Of a stretch of 64,000 nt of DNA, positions 9,354-21,055 are shown in pieces. The position numbers were made by a program, and so were the translations under genes. The stretch comes from Paralithodes platypus (taxonomy: Eukaryota > Arthropoda > Malacostraca > Decapoda > Lithodidae). Within the stretch, counting starts at the first letter, position 1. The number at the start of each line of letters is the position of its first letter. The stretch lies in the NCBI GenBank assembly GCA_032716605.1, contig CM064518.1:38251039-38315038 (forward strand). Direction: 5' to 3'. The notes beneath the pieces are model-generated. The model was not told the DNA's origin. It was given only the letters and a program-made list of their open reading frames with translations, and ran no database searches.

Positions 9354-9722
9354 TTAAGGGGGAGAAGTGGCTTTTTCTGGACCCCCTTTTTCCTCATGTG
9401 TAGCTTATTAGCTTTGAAATTTTAGGACGTTCTTTCTGTTAGATTGGCGATTTTGAGACATTTCACCCCATTTCTTTGCCATTATTTAGAATTTTCGTGC
9501 CATTTAGGTGTCGATTTTTCCTGGCGAGTAATAGCGAACCTGTAATTTTAGAAGTAACCGGCCTTCAGCCGGAACATATTTCTACCGAAGAAAGTACAAC
9601 TTTATCTTAAAACGGGGGTCTAGTGGTGTTTTTGTAAGCTTGATGGAGGTCTAGCGAGGAAAATAAAAAATGTATTGGTAGATATATATATCGACCAAAA
9701 AATCCATCAATATCCCCCTTAA
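9354..9722 (-). mobile_element. Family A element, full length
   Basis: Flanked by TTAA; left end GGGGGAGAAGTGGCTTTTTC, right end ATATCCCCCTTAA. Core features: TGGCGAGTAATAGCGAACC, hairpin CCGGCCTTCAGCCGG and TTTCTACCGAAGAAAGT. Confidence 0.85.
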
Positions 9723-10249
9723 CAAGCACCCCCATCAGTACCAGGCAGTTACCCCCACTCGTTACCCTCTCATTCACATGGGTCCAGTCACAGGCAAACA
9801 ACGGGTCCCTTCCACCAGCATTTCATCCTTCATAACCCTTTCGTAACCCTCTCTCTAGTCATAAGTGAACACAATTCTTCATCCTTTCATTATTAGGACC
9901 CTGGTAACACTTTATTCGGGCAATTAGTGGGCGATCTTATTCTTATTCAGGCCTTCTATGATTCAAAATATATCTCACTAACACGGACATACAAAACTAA
10001 ATAAAATGTGCTGATAGTCCGATAAAATAAATAAATGCGTCCTCACCTACCGAATGGGTTAACTGCCATTAAGCAAGCCACCTGTGTACTGAATGAAGGT
10101 AGTGGTTGAGTATTATGCATGTATGAGGCCAGTAGAGGAACGTGAGTGTGTAGCTATCAAGTTGTGTACAAAATTATATATGTATGAAGCCAACAGAGTT
10201 ATCAGGTTTTGTACAAGATTATGGTGTTTAAGGAGAGTTATCATATATT

Positions 10250-10252
<3 letters not shown>
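9723..10252. other. No feature recognised
   Basis: AT-rich sequence without credible ORFs, repeats or RNA genes that I can identify. Confidence 0.4.

Positions 10253-10316
<64 letters not shown>
10253..10316. repeat. (TA)n microsatellite
   Basis: About 32 TA dinucleotides without interruption. The Tyr-Ile repeat ORFs here are artefacts. Confidence 0.95.
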
Positions 10317-10317
<1 letters not shown>

Positions 10318-10374
10318 TGTACGTATATATGAATATATAATACTCTACAGTATATACAGGATTGATTTTATATA

Positions 10375-10545
10375 TTTTTTGTATTTTCTTTTTGCTACCT
10401 CTATCAAACTTAAAACAAATACACACCCCAAAGTCCCCCCTTCGAGATAAATTTCTACAATTTTCGGTAGAGAAATGTCCGGCCAAGGGCCGGTTCCTAC
10501 TAAATTTCAGGCTCGCTATCGCTTACCAAGAACAAATATCGACAT
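10375..10545 (+). mobile_element. Family A element, left half and core
   Basis: CTACCTCTATCAAACTTAAA, ATTTTCGGTAGAGAAATGTC, CGGCCAAGGGCCGG and GGCTCGCTATCGCTTACCAA are present. The right half is missing; the CR1-like LINE begins at the break. Confidence 0.75.
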
Positions 10546-12187
10546 TAAATGATGTACTTGAGCAGTTAGACAAGCTAAAACCACAAAAGTCACTTGGGCC
10601 TGACCCCATAATTATATCCTAGAGTATTAAATGAATGTAAAGAAGAAATTAGTTACCTTTTAACAGTATTTTTTATTTATTCTCTTAATTCGGGTCTAGT
10701 CCCTGATGAGTAAAGACCTTTTTTTTTTTTAAAGACCTCCGTCTACGTATTGTGATTTTTTTTTTTTTTTATCTTCTGGCAAATAGTGGGGATGAGTGGG
10801 TGAAGTGTGAGAAAGTAACTTATATGCACATATGCTACCCATATTAAACAAAAAGGTGATAAATATGGTGTTTAAAAGTATCGTCCAATTTTGACATAAG
10901 TTGTAGGCAAATTATTAGAGTAATTTATTGCACACACCATCAGAGAGCATCTAGAACGTCACCAATTAATTAAAGATTCTCAGCATGGATTCACAAAGGG
11001 TAGGTCCTGCCATACTAATCTATTGACATTCTTTTCCCAAGTATACGAAGCAGTAGACAATGACAAAGAATATGATATAATATATTTATATTTCAGTAAA
11101 GTTTTCGATAAAGTCCCCCACGAAAGATTGCTGAGGAAAATGGAAGGTCATGGAATAGGTGGAGCTCTATTAAGATGGCTTAGATCATGGTTAATTGGTA
11201 GGAGGCAGAGAGTTAGCATAAATGGTATACAGACTGGGGTGTAGTTAAGAGTGGAGTCCCACAAGGGTCTGTTTTAGGGCCTCTGCTGTTCATTATTTAT
11301 ATTAACGACCTTTATGCAAAATCAGCATATTTGCAGATGACACTAAAATAGGAAGATTAATTAATACTGATAATGATATTCAGACTCTCCAAACAAATTT
11401 GACACACTACTCGAATGGGCAGTAAATTGGCTGATGAAGTTCAATGTAGATAAATGCAGTGTAGTAAAATTTGGTAAATCGATAGAAAATCTAGGATACA
11501 TATTAGATAACATTGTTATAAGTAACTCAGATAATCAAAAAAGACTTGGGAGTCATCGTTAACTGTAACTTGAAACCAAGAAATCAATGCATCAGTGTTC
11601 GAAATAAGGCAAATAAAGTTCTTGGATTTATATCTAGAATTGTGAGTAATAGAACAGCAGACGTAATTTTGAAACTTTATCTAGCGTTAGTGAGGCCACA
11701 TATGGATTAGCTGTTCAAGTTTGGTGTCCCAATTACAGAATGGACATAATTCCTTGGAGAGAGTACAACGAAGAATGACAAAAATAATCCATATTATAAA
11801 TCTTCCATATGAAGAAACTAGGCTGACATTCATTAGAGATACGCAGGGTTGGAGGGGATATGATAAGAGGTTTTCAAGTGGGTAAGTGGGATTATTAACG
11901 GAGATATGAAAGATGTACTGAAACTCAGTGATAGCGAGAAAACTCGAACAAATGGTTTCAATTTGAATAAATTTAGTTTCAGGAAAGATATAGGCAAATA
12001 CTGATTGGTAACATAGTTGTAGACATGTGTAATAGGCTACCTAGAGCGATAGTGGGATCAAGAACAACAGAGCTTCAAGATAAAAATTAGATGGACATAT
12101 AGACAAGATGGGTTGGGTGTGAGGGGGATCTGCCTTGTGTGGGCCAATCAGCTTTCTGCAGGCTCCCATTTTCTTATGTTCTTATGA
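10540..12187 (+). mobile_element. CR1-like LINE, 5'-truncated, inactivated
   Basis: Decayed RT on the plus strand. LEQLDKLKPQKSLGPDPIII is the start of the RT domain, HQLIKDSQHGFTKGRSCHTN follows in another frame, then [37 protein letters not shown], and [20 protein letters not shown] after another frame change. Many stops and indels. The 3' end, ATCTGCCTTGTGTGGGCCAA then TTTCTTATGTTCTTATG, with its short TTCTTATG repeat, is the characteristic CR1/L2-type tail. The same tail is seen at 54.15 kb. Confidence 0.85.
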
Positions 12188-12339
12188 TAGCAGTAGAGAG
12201 AGTGGTATGGTTTAGGTTGCTTGTTTTTATTGAGGATTCAGCTCATTATTACTATACACGAGGGAAGGGTGCTACCAACATAATATCGAAAGAACATAAA
12301 ATAACTGATTATTAATTTGTGATGTATGCATGCATGTAT

Positions 12340-12450
12340 ACAGTATACTCAGGCACATACCCCATTGCTGGGGGTGGCCAACTCGAGACAAAGCCCGAAC
12401 AGAAACCGTTAAAGTTCCAATTCTTAAGGTCCGGGACCACTCTGCCGGAC
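12340..12450 (+). repeat. Family E dispersed repeat, copy 1
   Basis: ACTCAGGCACATACCCCATT, GCTGGGGGTGGCCAACTCGA, GACAAAGCCCGAACAGAAA and GGTCCGGGACCACT are also found at 53.17-53.29 kb in the same order. Preceded by GTAT-type repeats as in the other copies. Class unknown. Confidence 0.7.
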
Positions 12451-13826
<1,376 letters not shown>

Positions 13827-14051
13827 ACTAGAAATAAAACATGGATTGAAAGAACAAAATATTAGACTACATAATTGTAATACATATATTTGTTTTCTTC
13901 AGAAGTGTCGATGAACAACTAGACTGCCAATTGGAGTCTCTAACAGGTGACATCACAGCCGGTGCCATCAACAGCACAGCGTGACTCACGTGGACAGCGG
14001 ACAACAAACACTATACTCTATTTTTGTCCAGCTGATCGTAAATTGAATCCC

Positions 14052-14377
14052 TTAAGGGGAGGTATTTAGTTTGTTCCCTAGACCTCCATCAAGCTTAAAA
14101 TTACACCCCCTTGAGTCCCTTTCAAGATAAATTTTTACATTTTTCGGTAGAAAAATGTCCCGGCCGAAGGCTGCTTCCTCTTAAATTACAGGCTCGCTGT
14201 CGCTCGCCAGGATAAAATCGACACCTGAATTGCACGAAAGGTCTTAATATGGGGTGAAAGTTCTTAAAATCGCTAAACTAATGGGGCAAACGTTTTATAA
14301 TATCAAAAGCAATGGGGCTAAACATGAGGGAGAAAGGGGTCAAGAAAAAAATCCCTCAAGTGGAGATCTGCCCTTAA
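14052..14377 (+). mobile_element. Family A element, full length
   Basis: TTAAGGGGAGG at the left, CTGCCCTTAA at the right. Hairpin 1 has perfect arms ACATTTTTC/GAAAAATGT with GGTA loop; hairpin 2 CGGCCGAAGGCTG has a GAA loop with one wobble; GGCTCGCTGTCGCTCGCCAG has one change in the mirror repeat. Confidence 0.9.
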
Positions 14378-14555
14378 TAGCTGTTTTCTCGATATTTATT
14401 AGACATATATGAAACTACTATGTCTCTGTGCCTTATTAATGCTAAGTTTTCATACTTAACATCATATTTCGATATCAAATCTACCTTATAGCTGAGTAAC
14501 CAAGATAGAAACATGAATATTTACGCTCAGCTGGAAACAATAGACTATAGTACTT
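14378..14555. other. Short spacer, no feature seen
   Basis: AT-rich spacer between two family A copies. Confidence 0.4.
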
Positions 14556-14722
14556 ATGAGGGGGAGGTAGTGACCCCAATTAGTTTTCAGATTTGTTGAC
14601 ATCCAGCCCATTAGCTAGGCGATTTTAAGACCTTTCGCCCCATTTCCTTGTCAATATGAAGATTTTTTTGCCATTTAGGTGTCATTTTTTTCCCGATGAG
14701 CGAAAACGGCCTTTAATATAGG
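14556..14722 (-). mobile_element. Family A element, truncated at a minisatellite
   Basis: TTAGTTTTCAGATTTGTTGA, GGCGATTTTAAGACCTTTCG and CATTTAGGTGTCATTTTTTT identify the left half. After GATGAGCGAAAACG the element runs directly into the first unit of the 39-bp array. Confidence 0.8.
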
Positions 14723-15300
14723 AGAGGTGTAACCAGGGGATATATCGTGCATTAATATAGGAGAGGTGTAACCAGGGGATATATCGTGCATTAATATAGG
14801 AGAGGTGTAACCAGGGGATATATCGGCCTTTAATATAGGAGAGGTGTAACCAGGGGATATATCGGCCTTTAATATAGGAGAGGTGTAACCAGGGGATATA
14901 TCGTGCATTAATATAGGAGAGGTGTAACCAGGGGATATATCGTGCATTAATATAGGAGAGGTGTAACCAGGGGATATATCGTGCATTAATATAGGAGAGG
15001 TGTAACCAGGGGATATATCGGCCTTTAATATAGGAGAGGTGTAACCAGGGGATATATCGGCCTTTAATATAGGAGAGGTGTAACCAGGGGATATATCGTG
15101 CATTAATATAGGAGAGGTAACCAGGGGATATATCGGCCTTTAATATAGGAGAGGTGTAACCAGGGGATATATCGTGCATTAATATAGGAGAGGTGTAACC
15201 AGGGGATATATCGGCCTTTAATATAGGAGAGGTGTAACCAGGGGATATATCGGCCTTTAATATAGGAGAGGTGTAACCAGGGGATATATCGTGCATTAAA
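14708..15300. repeat. 39-bp minisatellite with two alternating unit types
   Basis: Fifteen full units plus a partial one. All share TAATATAGGAGAGGTGTAAC and CAGGGGATATATC; each begins with either GGCCTTT (G) or GTGCATT (H). Order: G H H G G H H H G G H G H G G, then partial H. Unit 11 lacks 2 bp. As 39 is a multiple of 3, all overlapping minus-strand ORFs (13-residue repeats) are artefacts. The G unit resembles the family A sequence next to its hairpin. Confidence 0.95.
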
Positions 15301-15379
15301 TAATATCAAGGAGTAAAGGAAAGCTCATAAATTATATATTAATATCTAATGGTAATGTACGACAGGTTGGGAGAGAGGT

Positions 15380-15455
15380 GTCATGACCAGGATTCAAACC
15401 CATTCACTCCAGGTATATTTGGGAGAGTCGGGTACCGTAACCACTCGGCCATGAG
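15380..15455 (-). repeat. tRNA-like sequence (SINE head or tRNA pseudogene), left arm of inverted pair
   Basis: On the minus strand: TGGCCGAGTGGTTACGGTAC (A-box) and, 40 bp on, GGGTTTGAATCCTGG (B-box). Spacing fits an RNA polymerase III promoter of a type II (Ser/Leu-like) tRNA, but no clean cloverleaf is formed. Confidence 0.6.
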
Positions 15456-15532
15456 CGAGTGGCCGAGTGGTTACAGTGCCCGACTCTCCCAAATATACCT
15501 GGAGTGAGTTGGTTCGAATTCTGGTCAGGACG
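15456..15532 (+). repeat. tRNA-like sequence, right arm of inverted pair
   Basis: A-box TGGCCGAGTGG at 15460-15470 and B-box GGTTCGAATTC at 15511-15521; CCCGACTCTCCCAAATATAC in between is identical to the left arm. The two arms are about 85% alike and meet head to head with no spacer. Confidence 0.65.
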
Positions 15533-16051
15533 GGGTGTCCTGACCAGAATATATATAATATACTAATGTATTGAAATACTGTATAAGATACAGCTTAGAT
15601 ATACTCTTACCTGGTTAAGAATGAGTTAGTATGGATTATAAACTCAGTGTGGGTTTAATGATTAAGGAGATACTAAATGGAGACTTAGACTAATAGACGT
15701 TCTGGGGCTTGTCCAATATTAAGCCTATGAGTTAGGTTTAAAGTACAAGATTGATTTGGCTTGGAATAATTGTTAATAGTGATGGTAGAAGGGATGTGAG
15801 CAGGAGAGGTATTGGAGTGTAACCTTCCCTTTCACAGTGCCCTGGGTAGAGTTAGTATATCTTGCCCGCTCTTAGTGTGAGCTTGAGGCAGTTGCTAAGG
15901 GAAGTTGTTATGTTAGCAGAATGGTATAAAGAACTCACATATTCTGTCGTGTCTAAGGGGGAAATGTTGTTTACAGGTGTTTATAAAATGTAAGTATAAA
16001 CAATTAAAATATACATATCAGTGTGATCAGTTTAACATACCCCACCCCCCC
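15533..16051. other. No feature recognised
   Basis: AT-rich sequence; a C run (CCCACCCCCCCTTAAGG) lies next to the following element. Confidence 0.4.
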
Positions 16052-16435
16052 TTAAGGGAGCCCACCTCGCTTTTTTTTCTTTCTCTCCCTCTCTCTTTGG
16101 CTTGTATCCATTCGGCCCCATTCAGCCTACTGTGTTAAGACGTTTACCCCCACCCAGGTGTCAATATTTTCCTGGCGAGCGGTAGCGAGCCAGCATATAT
16201 ATATATATATTAGTTTTGACAGCAAACTAAATTTGTACATTTTCGATAGAAAAATGTCTCCGGCGAAGCCGGATTTCTCCATACAATGCTGCCTCACTAT
16301 CGCTCGCCAGGAAGATATCGACACCTGGATGGGGATACACGTCTTAAAACAGTGTGCTGAATGGGGCCGAATGGACACAAGCCAGGGAAAGAGAGAAAAG
16401 GAGAGAAAGATAACAAAAGTCGGTGACCCCCTTAA
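16052..16435 (+). mobile_element. Family B palindromic MITE, full length (384 bp)
   Basis: TTAA flanks. Left arm GGGAGCCCACCTCGC..TTGGCTTGTATCCATTCGGC..GGTGTCAATATTTTCCTGGC; right arm is its inverted mirror (CTCGCCAGGAAGATATCGAC..GCCGAATGGACACAAGCCAG..GGTGACCCCCTTAA). Centre: hairpin 1 with GATA loop and hairpin 2 TCCGGCGAAGCCGGA. It has the same length as the 45.8-kb copy and is very similar to it. Confidence 0.9.
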
Positions 16436-16565
16436 GCAGGGTTCTTACCGTTATTAGCATTATTCTTAAACTTTAACAAATACGATTCTTCGGTTACAAA
16501 AAGTCTGCATGATATCAGGCATAATGTACCTGTAACTCATTTGACTTTATTTTGCCAACGCGTTC

Positions 16566-16671
16566 TCAATTAATCCTTTTAGCTACCATATATCCTTTCT
16601 AAGCTTCATCAAATCGTTTGAATGTAGTTATACTAAATGCAAAAAAACGTCGCAGGTACAGAAGGGGTTAA
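16566..16671. mobile_element. Family C element, right half
   Basis: AATTAATCCTTTTAGCTACC and TCGCAGGTACAGAAGGGGTT match the right arm of family C, ending in TTAA. The left arm is missing. Confidence 0.7.
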
Positions 16672-17196
16672 ATTTGGTGGGTTATTCATGAGGTTCCTGG
16701 GCCATATTATCCTTTGGTCGCCACCGGTCACATTTATCATACGATCCGTTTGATTATAATGTATGAATGCGAATACATAATACATGTAATCAATTACAAT
16801 TACGTAATTATACACACATTATACGTTCACTTTCGCAGCAAAGGGAAATCGTATGCGCAATTAGTCTTGTATAAACTTCCTGCTGAATGGATTATCCACA
16901 TGTGTGTATTTATGTGGTTGAATGTCTGTCAACTCGCATCCTATGCTTATCAAAATTTCCCTTGTTGTATTTGTGAATTATAAGACACATGTATAATTGT
17001 ATATTCTAAATAAATATAAAATTACCTATTGACATAAGAAGCTATATATCGGGAATTATACAATAATAACACATAATAAATACCCCCCCCCCCAAAAAAA
17101 AACAACACCCACAGCCACCTAGATAATGTATAATTGTACAGGACATTTATACTCCTCAGTCTGGCAAGATAAAGCGTTTACTTGGTTTTCAAGACA
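16672..17196. other. No feature recognised
   Basis: AT-rich; a C10A9 run at about 17083-17102. An 89-codon ORF at 16714-16983 has no recognisable family features. Confidence 0.35.
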
Positions 17197-17445
17197 ATGG
17201 AGCACTCTTGGTTGAGCCCGAGAACTTTTCATCTCCTACTGTACTTCGCACTTCTCCACTTTATCTTCCTCTCTCCAAAACTCTCCAATCTCCTACTTTA
17301 CTCAAGCCATCATCATCATCATAAACAATGAAGCATCTCGGTTGAGCCGGAGAACTTTTCATCTCCTACTTTACTTCGCATTTCTCCACTTTATCTTCCT
17401 CTCTCCAAACTCTTCTACATTCCAACTTTACTCCAGCCATCAATC
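17197..17445 (+). repeat. Tandem duplication, two ~125-bp units
   Basis: GAGAACTTTTCATCTCCTAC and TCTCCACTTTATCTTCCTCT occur in both units; the first ends in CATCATCATCATCATAAA. Two copies only, diverged by several substitutions. Confidence 0.75.
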
Positions 17446-17545
17446 AATCAATTAGTAGTTAAATGCCTTTGGTGCATGCAAGGTTATGTATAAGGGTTAA
17501 TCTTACTATTAAACTACTTAAAAAGAACAACATCATTATAGTTAA

Positions 17546-17728
17546 CAGGAGACAGGAGGATTTTTTCTGGACCCCCCTTCTCCCTCATGCTTAGCCCCAC
17601 AAATATATATTTAAGGGGGATCTTGGGGTATTTTAAAAGATTGATGGAGGTCTTGGGAGGAAACTATAAATAATATATAAATAAATAAATTAACAAATAC
17701 ATACTAATAAATACAAATCTCCCATTAA
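17546..17728 (-). mobile_element. Family A element, internally deleted
   Basis: TTTTTTCTGGACCCCCCTTC..CTCATGCTTAGCCCCA is fused to GGGGGATCTTGGGGTATTTT, AGATTGATGGAGGTCTTGGG and an AT-rich end with TCTCCCATTAA. Core and hairpins are deleted. Confidence 0.75.
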
Positions 17729-17754
17729 GCCTACCTTGCCGGAAATATGACACA

Positions 17755-17824
17755 AACATAATTATATACAAAACATAATTATATACAAAACATAATTATA
17801 TACAAAACATAATTATATACAAAA
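17755..17824. repeat. 17-bp tandem repeat, 4 copies
   Basis: CATAATTATATACAAAA repeated four times. Confidence 0.95.
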
Positions 17825-17969
17825 GTTCCATAGAAAAACCCAATAATTGACGAAATATTTAACTTTTCTTTGACGAACTTGTGCAGTCATATTACAACTG
17901 TCAAATAATTAAATTTTGTTCGGAAATGGTTAAAACAGATCAATTTGATTTATGACTTCCAGAAAACTA

Positions 17970-18130
17970 AAGGCGGTGTCACACGAGCTCTTTTTCCGTC
18001 AATTTTTACGGGCAATCGTAGTCTGGCGTTTTCAAAATGCAAGTTATGCCATAAATCACCTACCTAACATAATCTACCTTCAGTCTACTTTCCGAGTAAA
18101 AGAGCCTCGAAATATTACGAGAAAAAACCG
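17970..18130. mobile_element. Family D-like element, degenerate
   Basis: AAGGCGGTGTCACACGAGCT plus CTTTTTCCGTCAATTTTTAC resembles the left end of family D. The right end is not clear. Confidence 0.4.
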
Positions 18131-18436
18131 AGGACAAATATATAGCCTTCACTGCTCATTTGGACGGACTTACGTGGGGAGCTAACATACATAACACGTT
18201 AAATAATTTTCAATTACGCTGGTGAATAAATGAGAAGACATAGTAACGAGAGATAGAAATAAACACGTCAGTTGATAAATACACTATATCCGTCAAACAC
18301 CATTGGAACAAACTGAAGAGAGCAAAGTATAACATGTCCATGAAAGATAAACAGGAAAAAGTTAGCTTAGGCCAGATTTCAGTCCAAAAACTCTTTGATG
18401 CTATACAACCTGCAGGAGCTAAAGCCAGGACAATAT

Positions 18437-18629
18437 TTAACTCATTCTGTACCGGTGACGTTTTAAAGATTTTATTCTAGTTATATTTAGGCGTCGGTTG
18501 TAGTAAAAAGGGTTAAGTGATATAGTTCGAATCAGGTTAATTGCTGGAGGCCCTATTAAAACTGAATACAGTCGTCAAATAGTAGCCAGAATAAAGTTAA
18601 ATAGACATCACCGGTTCAGAATGGGTTAA
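18437..18629. mobile_element. Family C palindromic MITE
   Basis: Starts TTAACTCATTCTGTACCGGT and ends CACCGGTTCAGAATGGGTTA; inner arms contain TTTTATTCTAGTTATATTTA and GTAGCCAGAATAAAG. Confidence 0.8.
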
Positions 18630-18805
18630 GAAGCAGTGGCAAAAAGTCGAGTTACGAGGCGAGTGTTGAGAGAAAAAAAGTTGTTTTCTTGTATATATAT
18701 GACAAACCGAAAGTGGAGGAAAAACGTTGAAGGGCTAACTCAAAAGAAGAAATGGAGCAGGAGAGAATTGGATACAGAGAAAAATAATTGTAGTTTGTAA
18801 TTGAT

Positions 18806-19186
18806 TTAAGTGGAGATGGTCTGTTTTTCTGGTCCCCTTTCTCCCTCGTGTAAAGCCCCATTTGTTTTGAGAGTATATGATGTTCGGCCCATTAGTTTGG
18901 CGATTTTAACACCTTTCGTCCCATTTCGTTGTCAACTTTAAGACCTTTCGTTCCATTTAGGTGTCGATTCATTCCTGGCGAGCGATAGCGATCCTGACAT
19001 TTTAAGTGGAACCAGCCTTCGGCCGGGACATGTTCCTACCGAAAAATATACACATTTATCTTGAAGGGGGGTCTAGTTTTTTTCTTCTTCTAAGTTTTAT
19101 GGAAGTGTAGCGAGCATAATTATAATTTAAGGAATAAATAAATTAAGATCCCCCCCCCCCCCCCCACCAGGCCCTTCTCCCCTTAA
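18806..19186 (-). mobile_element. Family A element, full length
   Basis: TTAAGTGGAGATGGTCTGTT at the left, TTCTCCCCTTAA at the right. Core: CTGGCGAGCGATAGCGATCC, hairpin CAGCCTTCGGCCG, TTCCTACCGAAAAAT. Near the right end is a C17 run. Confidence 0.85.
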
Positions 19187-19780
19187 GTGTACGCACATAA
19201 CACAGAGTAATTAACCCTTTGACGATTTTGACGGTTTCTTCTGAGAATATATAAAGGAAAAGAATATCTCAATTAACCTATATATATATATATATATATA
19301 TATTTTGATCATTGCTACTGTAAGCTGGGTGCATGCAACATATTTAATTACAGAAATATGAGCTAAGGAAAAGGTATGCCAGGTTTAATATATGCTGAAG
19401 ACCAAAACAGTAGCAAACATTATATAGAGTATATGACACAGATCCTGGGTTTGGTGTCAGTAATGTTGTTGCTAATGGTGATGATGGTAGCAAATGATTC
19501 GGGGTTAAAGTAATGATGATGTCGAAGGAAGAGGCTAGACACGAACAAATAATGATGGTCATAGGTCGCCCAGAGAGGCAGTAATAGGATATTTAGAAGA
19601 TATATTGTCCGGTCGCACGCGTACTAAAGCTTTTCCCGACAGATATATGATATATCTGATATCAGATTTGGCCCTGGAGACAATGCACTTCTACGACAAG
19701 GTAAACTCGAATGCAGATATTATATATATATATATACCTCTTTCCATCTCTGGCTGTATTTATATATATAAATATACACA

Positions 19781-19870
19781 TTGTTTAGACATTCCATTAT
19801 TGTGGTTGACAATCTTATAATTTAGCCTACTATGATAGTTCGTGATAGACGATATTACGCTCTATTAGAG

Positions 19871-19927
<57 letters not shown>

Positions 19928-20040
19928 TATACTAATTTATATCCTACTCTAATAGGTCGTGAAAGATGATATTACGCTCTATCAGAGTAGGCTAAATTAT
20001 AAAATTAATTATCAACCACAATAATGGAATGTCTAAACAA
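19781..20040. repeat. Fold-back (inverted repeat) element with (TA)n apex
   Basis: Left arm TTGTTTAGACATTCCATTAT..TAATTTAGCCTACT is mirrored by AGTAGGCTAAATTATAA..ATAATGGAATGTCTAAACAA at the right. Between them lies about 60 bp of TA repeat. A ~29-bp inner block (TCGTGATAGACGATATTACG / TCGTGAAAGATGATATTACG) is in direct, not inverted, orientation in the two arms. Confidence 0.8.
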
Positions 20041-20043
20041 TTA

Positions 20044-20048
<5 letters not shown>

Positions 20049-20120
<72 letters not shown>
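20049..20120. repeat. (GA)n microsatellite
   Basis: About 35 uninterrupted GA units, 8 bp after the fold-back element. Confidence 0.95.
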
Positions 20121-20122
<2 letters not shown>

Positions 20123-20465
20123 GTTGTATTGTACTGCTGACTGCGCTAACTCCGCTAACAGACAGCTGTAAGATTTGATTGTATATTGACTATGAAACAA
20201 ATAAAAGTGAAATATGTGTACGGGGACTATTACCGTTCAACTGTGTTCCTCCCCTAGTCTGTCTGTCTGTCTGTGTCTATCATGGGTTGGACCTTTCCTG
20301 AGGGTAAGAGAGTGGCAGGTTGACAGGGAATACTACCTTGATTAACCCTTAATCTACCGGTGCCATCCTTTTAACTTTATTCTGGCTACTATTAGATTAA
20401 ATTATTCAGTTTATATAGGGCCTCCGGCAATTAATAAGCTTGAACTATATCACTTAACCCATTTT

Positions 20466-21055
20466 CAAAGTCAAAGACCATCTGGACATGAGAGGCACTC
20501 AATTCCTGGCAGCAGCCTCCACGAACCAGGACCACCCACTAAACTACATGGCAACACACCCACAGACACCAAGAAATATCAAAACAACACCCAGCACACG
20601 GTATCACACACAATTACTATCCTCTCTCCCTCCCTGTCCACCCCGAACCAACTTCCAGAAGCACATCCATACTCACATCTCTCGCCGATCCATCCACTCA
20701 CTCACAGACAACACGAAGCTGCAAGCACGACCTCCCGAAATCCATCCTTCCGAATCCTCCCTTCCTCGCGAGGACAGAGTCCACCTGACCAGGCTGAGAT
20801 GCGGACACCATCCAGCTCTCCTGAGCTATCAGAAGAGACTGGATGACTCCGTCGTCGACGTCTGCCCGGGATGTAACACAGCACCCCATGCCATTAAATA
20901 CATCATAGAAGACTGCATTTCACACAACCACTTACGCCAACAACACAATCTACACTCAATGAGAGCTCTGTGGGAAAGCCCGATCGTGGCCATGGCCTTC
21001 CTCAGGGACTCGGGGCTGTTCGGCCAGGCAGCTTAGGGAACAACAACAACAACAA
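20466..21055 (+). mobile_element. Jockey/I-like LINE 3' fragment
   Basis: 5'-truncated ~590-bp insertion ending in (AAC)n. It is flanked by an 8-bp target-site duplication, CCCATTTT (20458-20465 and 21056-21063). It is distinct from LINE X by protein and tail. Confidence 0.85.
20488..21036 (+). pseudogene. C-terminal LINE polyprotein fragment (HHCC-type zinc-binding end)
   Basis: The last 100 residues read LPREDRVHLTRLRCGHHPAL, LSYQKRLDDSVVDVCPGCNT and APHAIKYIIEDCISH, then MRALWESPIVAMAFLRDSGL. LPRxxRxxLxxLRxGHxPxLxSY followed by CPxCxxxPHxxxHxxxxC is the usual C-terminal region of Jockey/I-type LINE ORF2 proteins; here the C..C..H pattern is kept with one substitution (I for the second His region). 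The RT domain is absent through 5' truncation. Reading frame intact to the TAG at 21034. Confidence 0.75.

Noticed and set aside
14708..15300. CRISPR-like array
   Set aside because: Units are contiguous without unique spacers; it is a minisatellite in a eukaryotic genome.
14675..15309. Three long minus-strand ORFs with 13-residue repeats
   Set aside because: All come from the 39-bp minisatellite, open in several frames at once.
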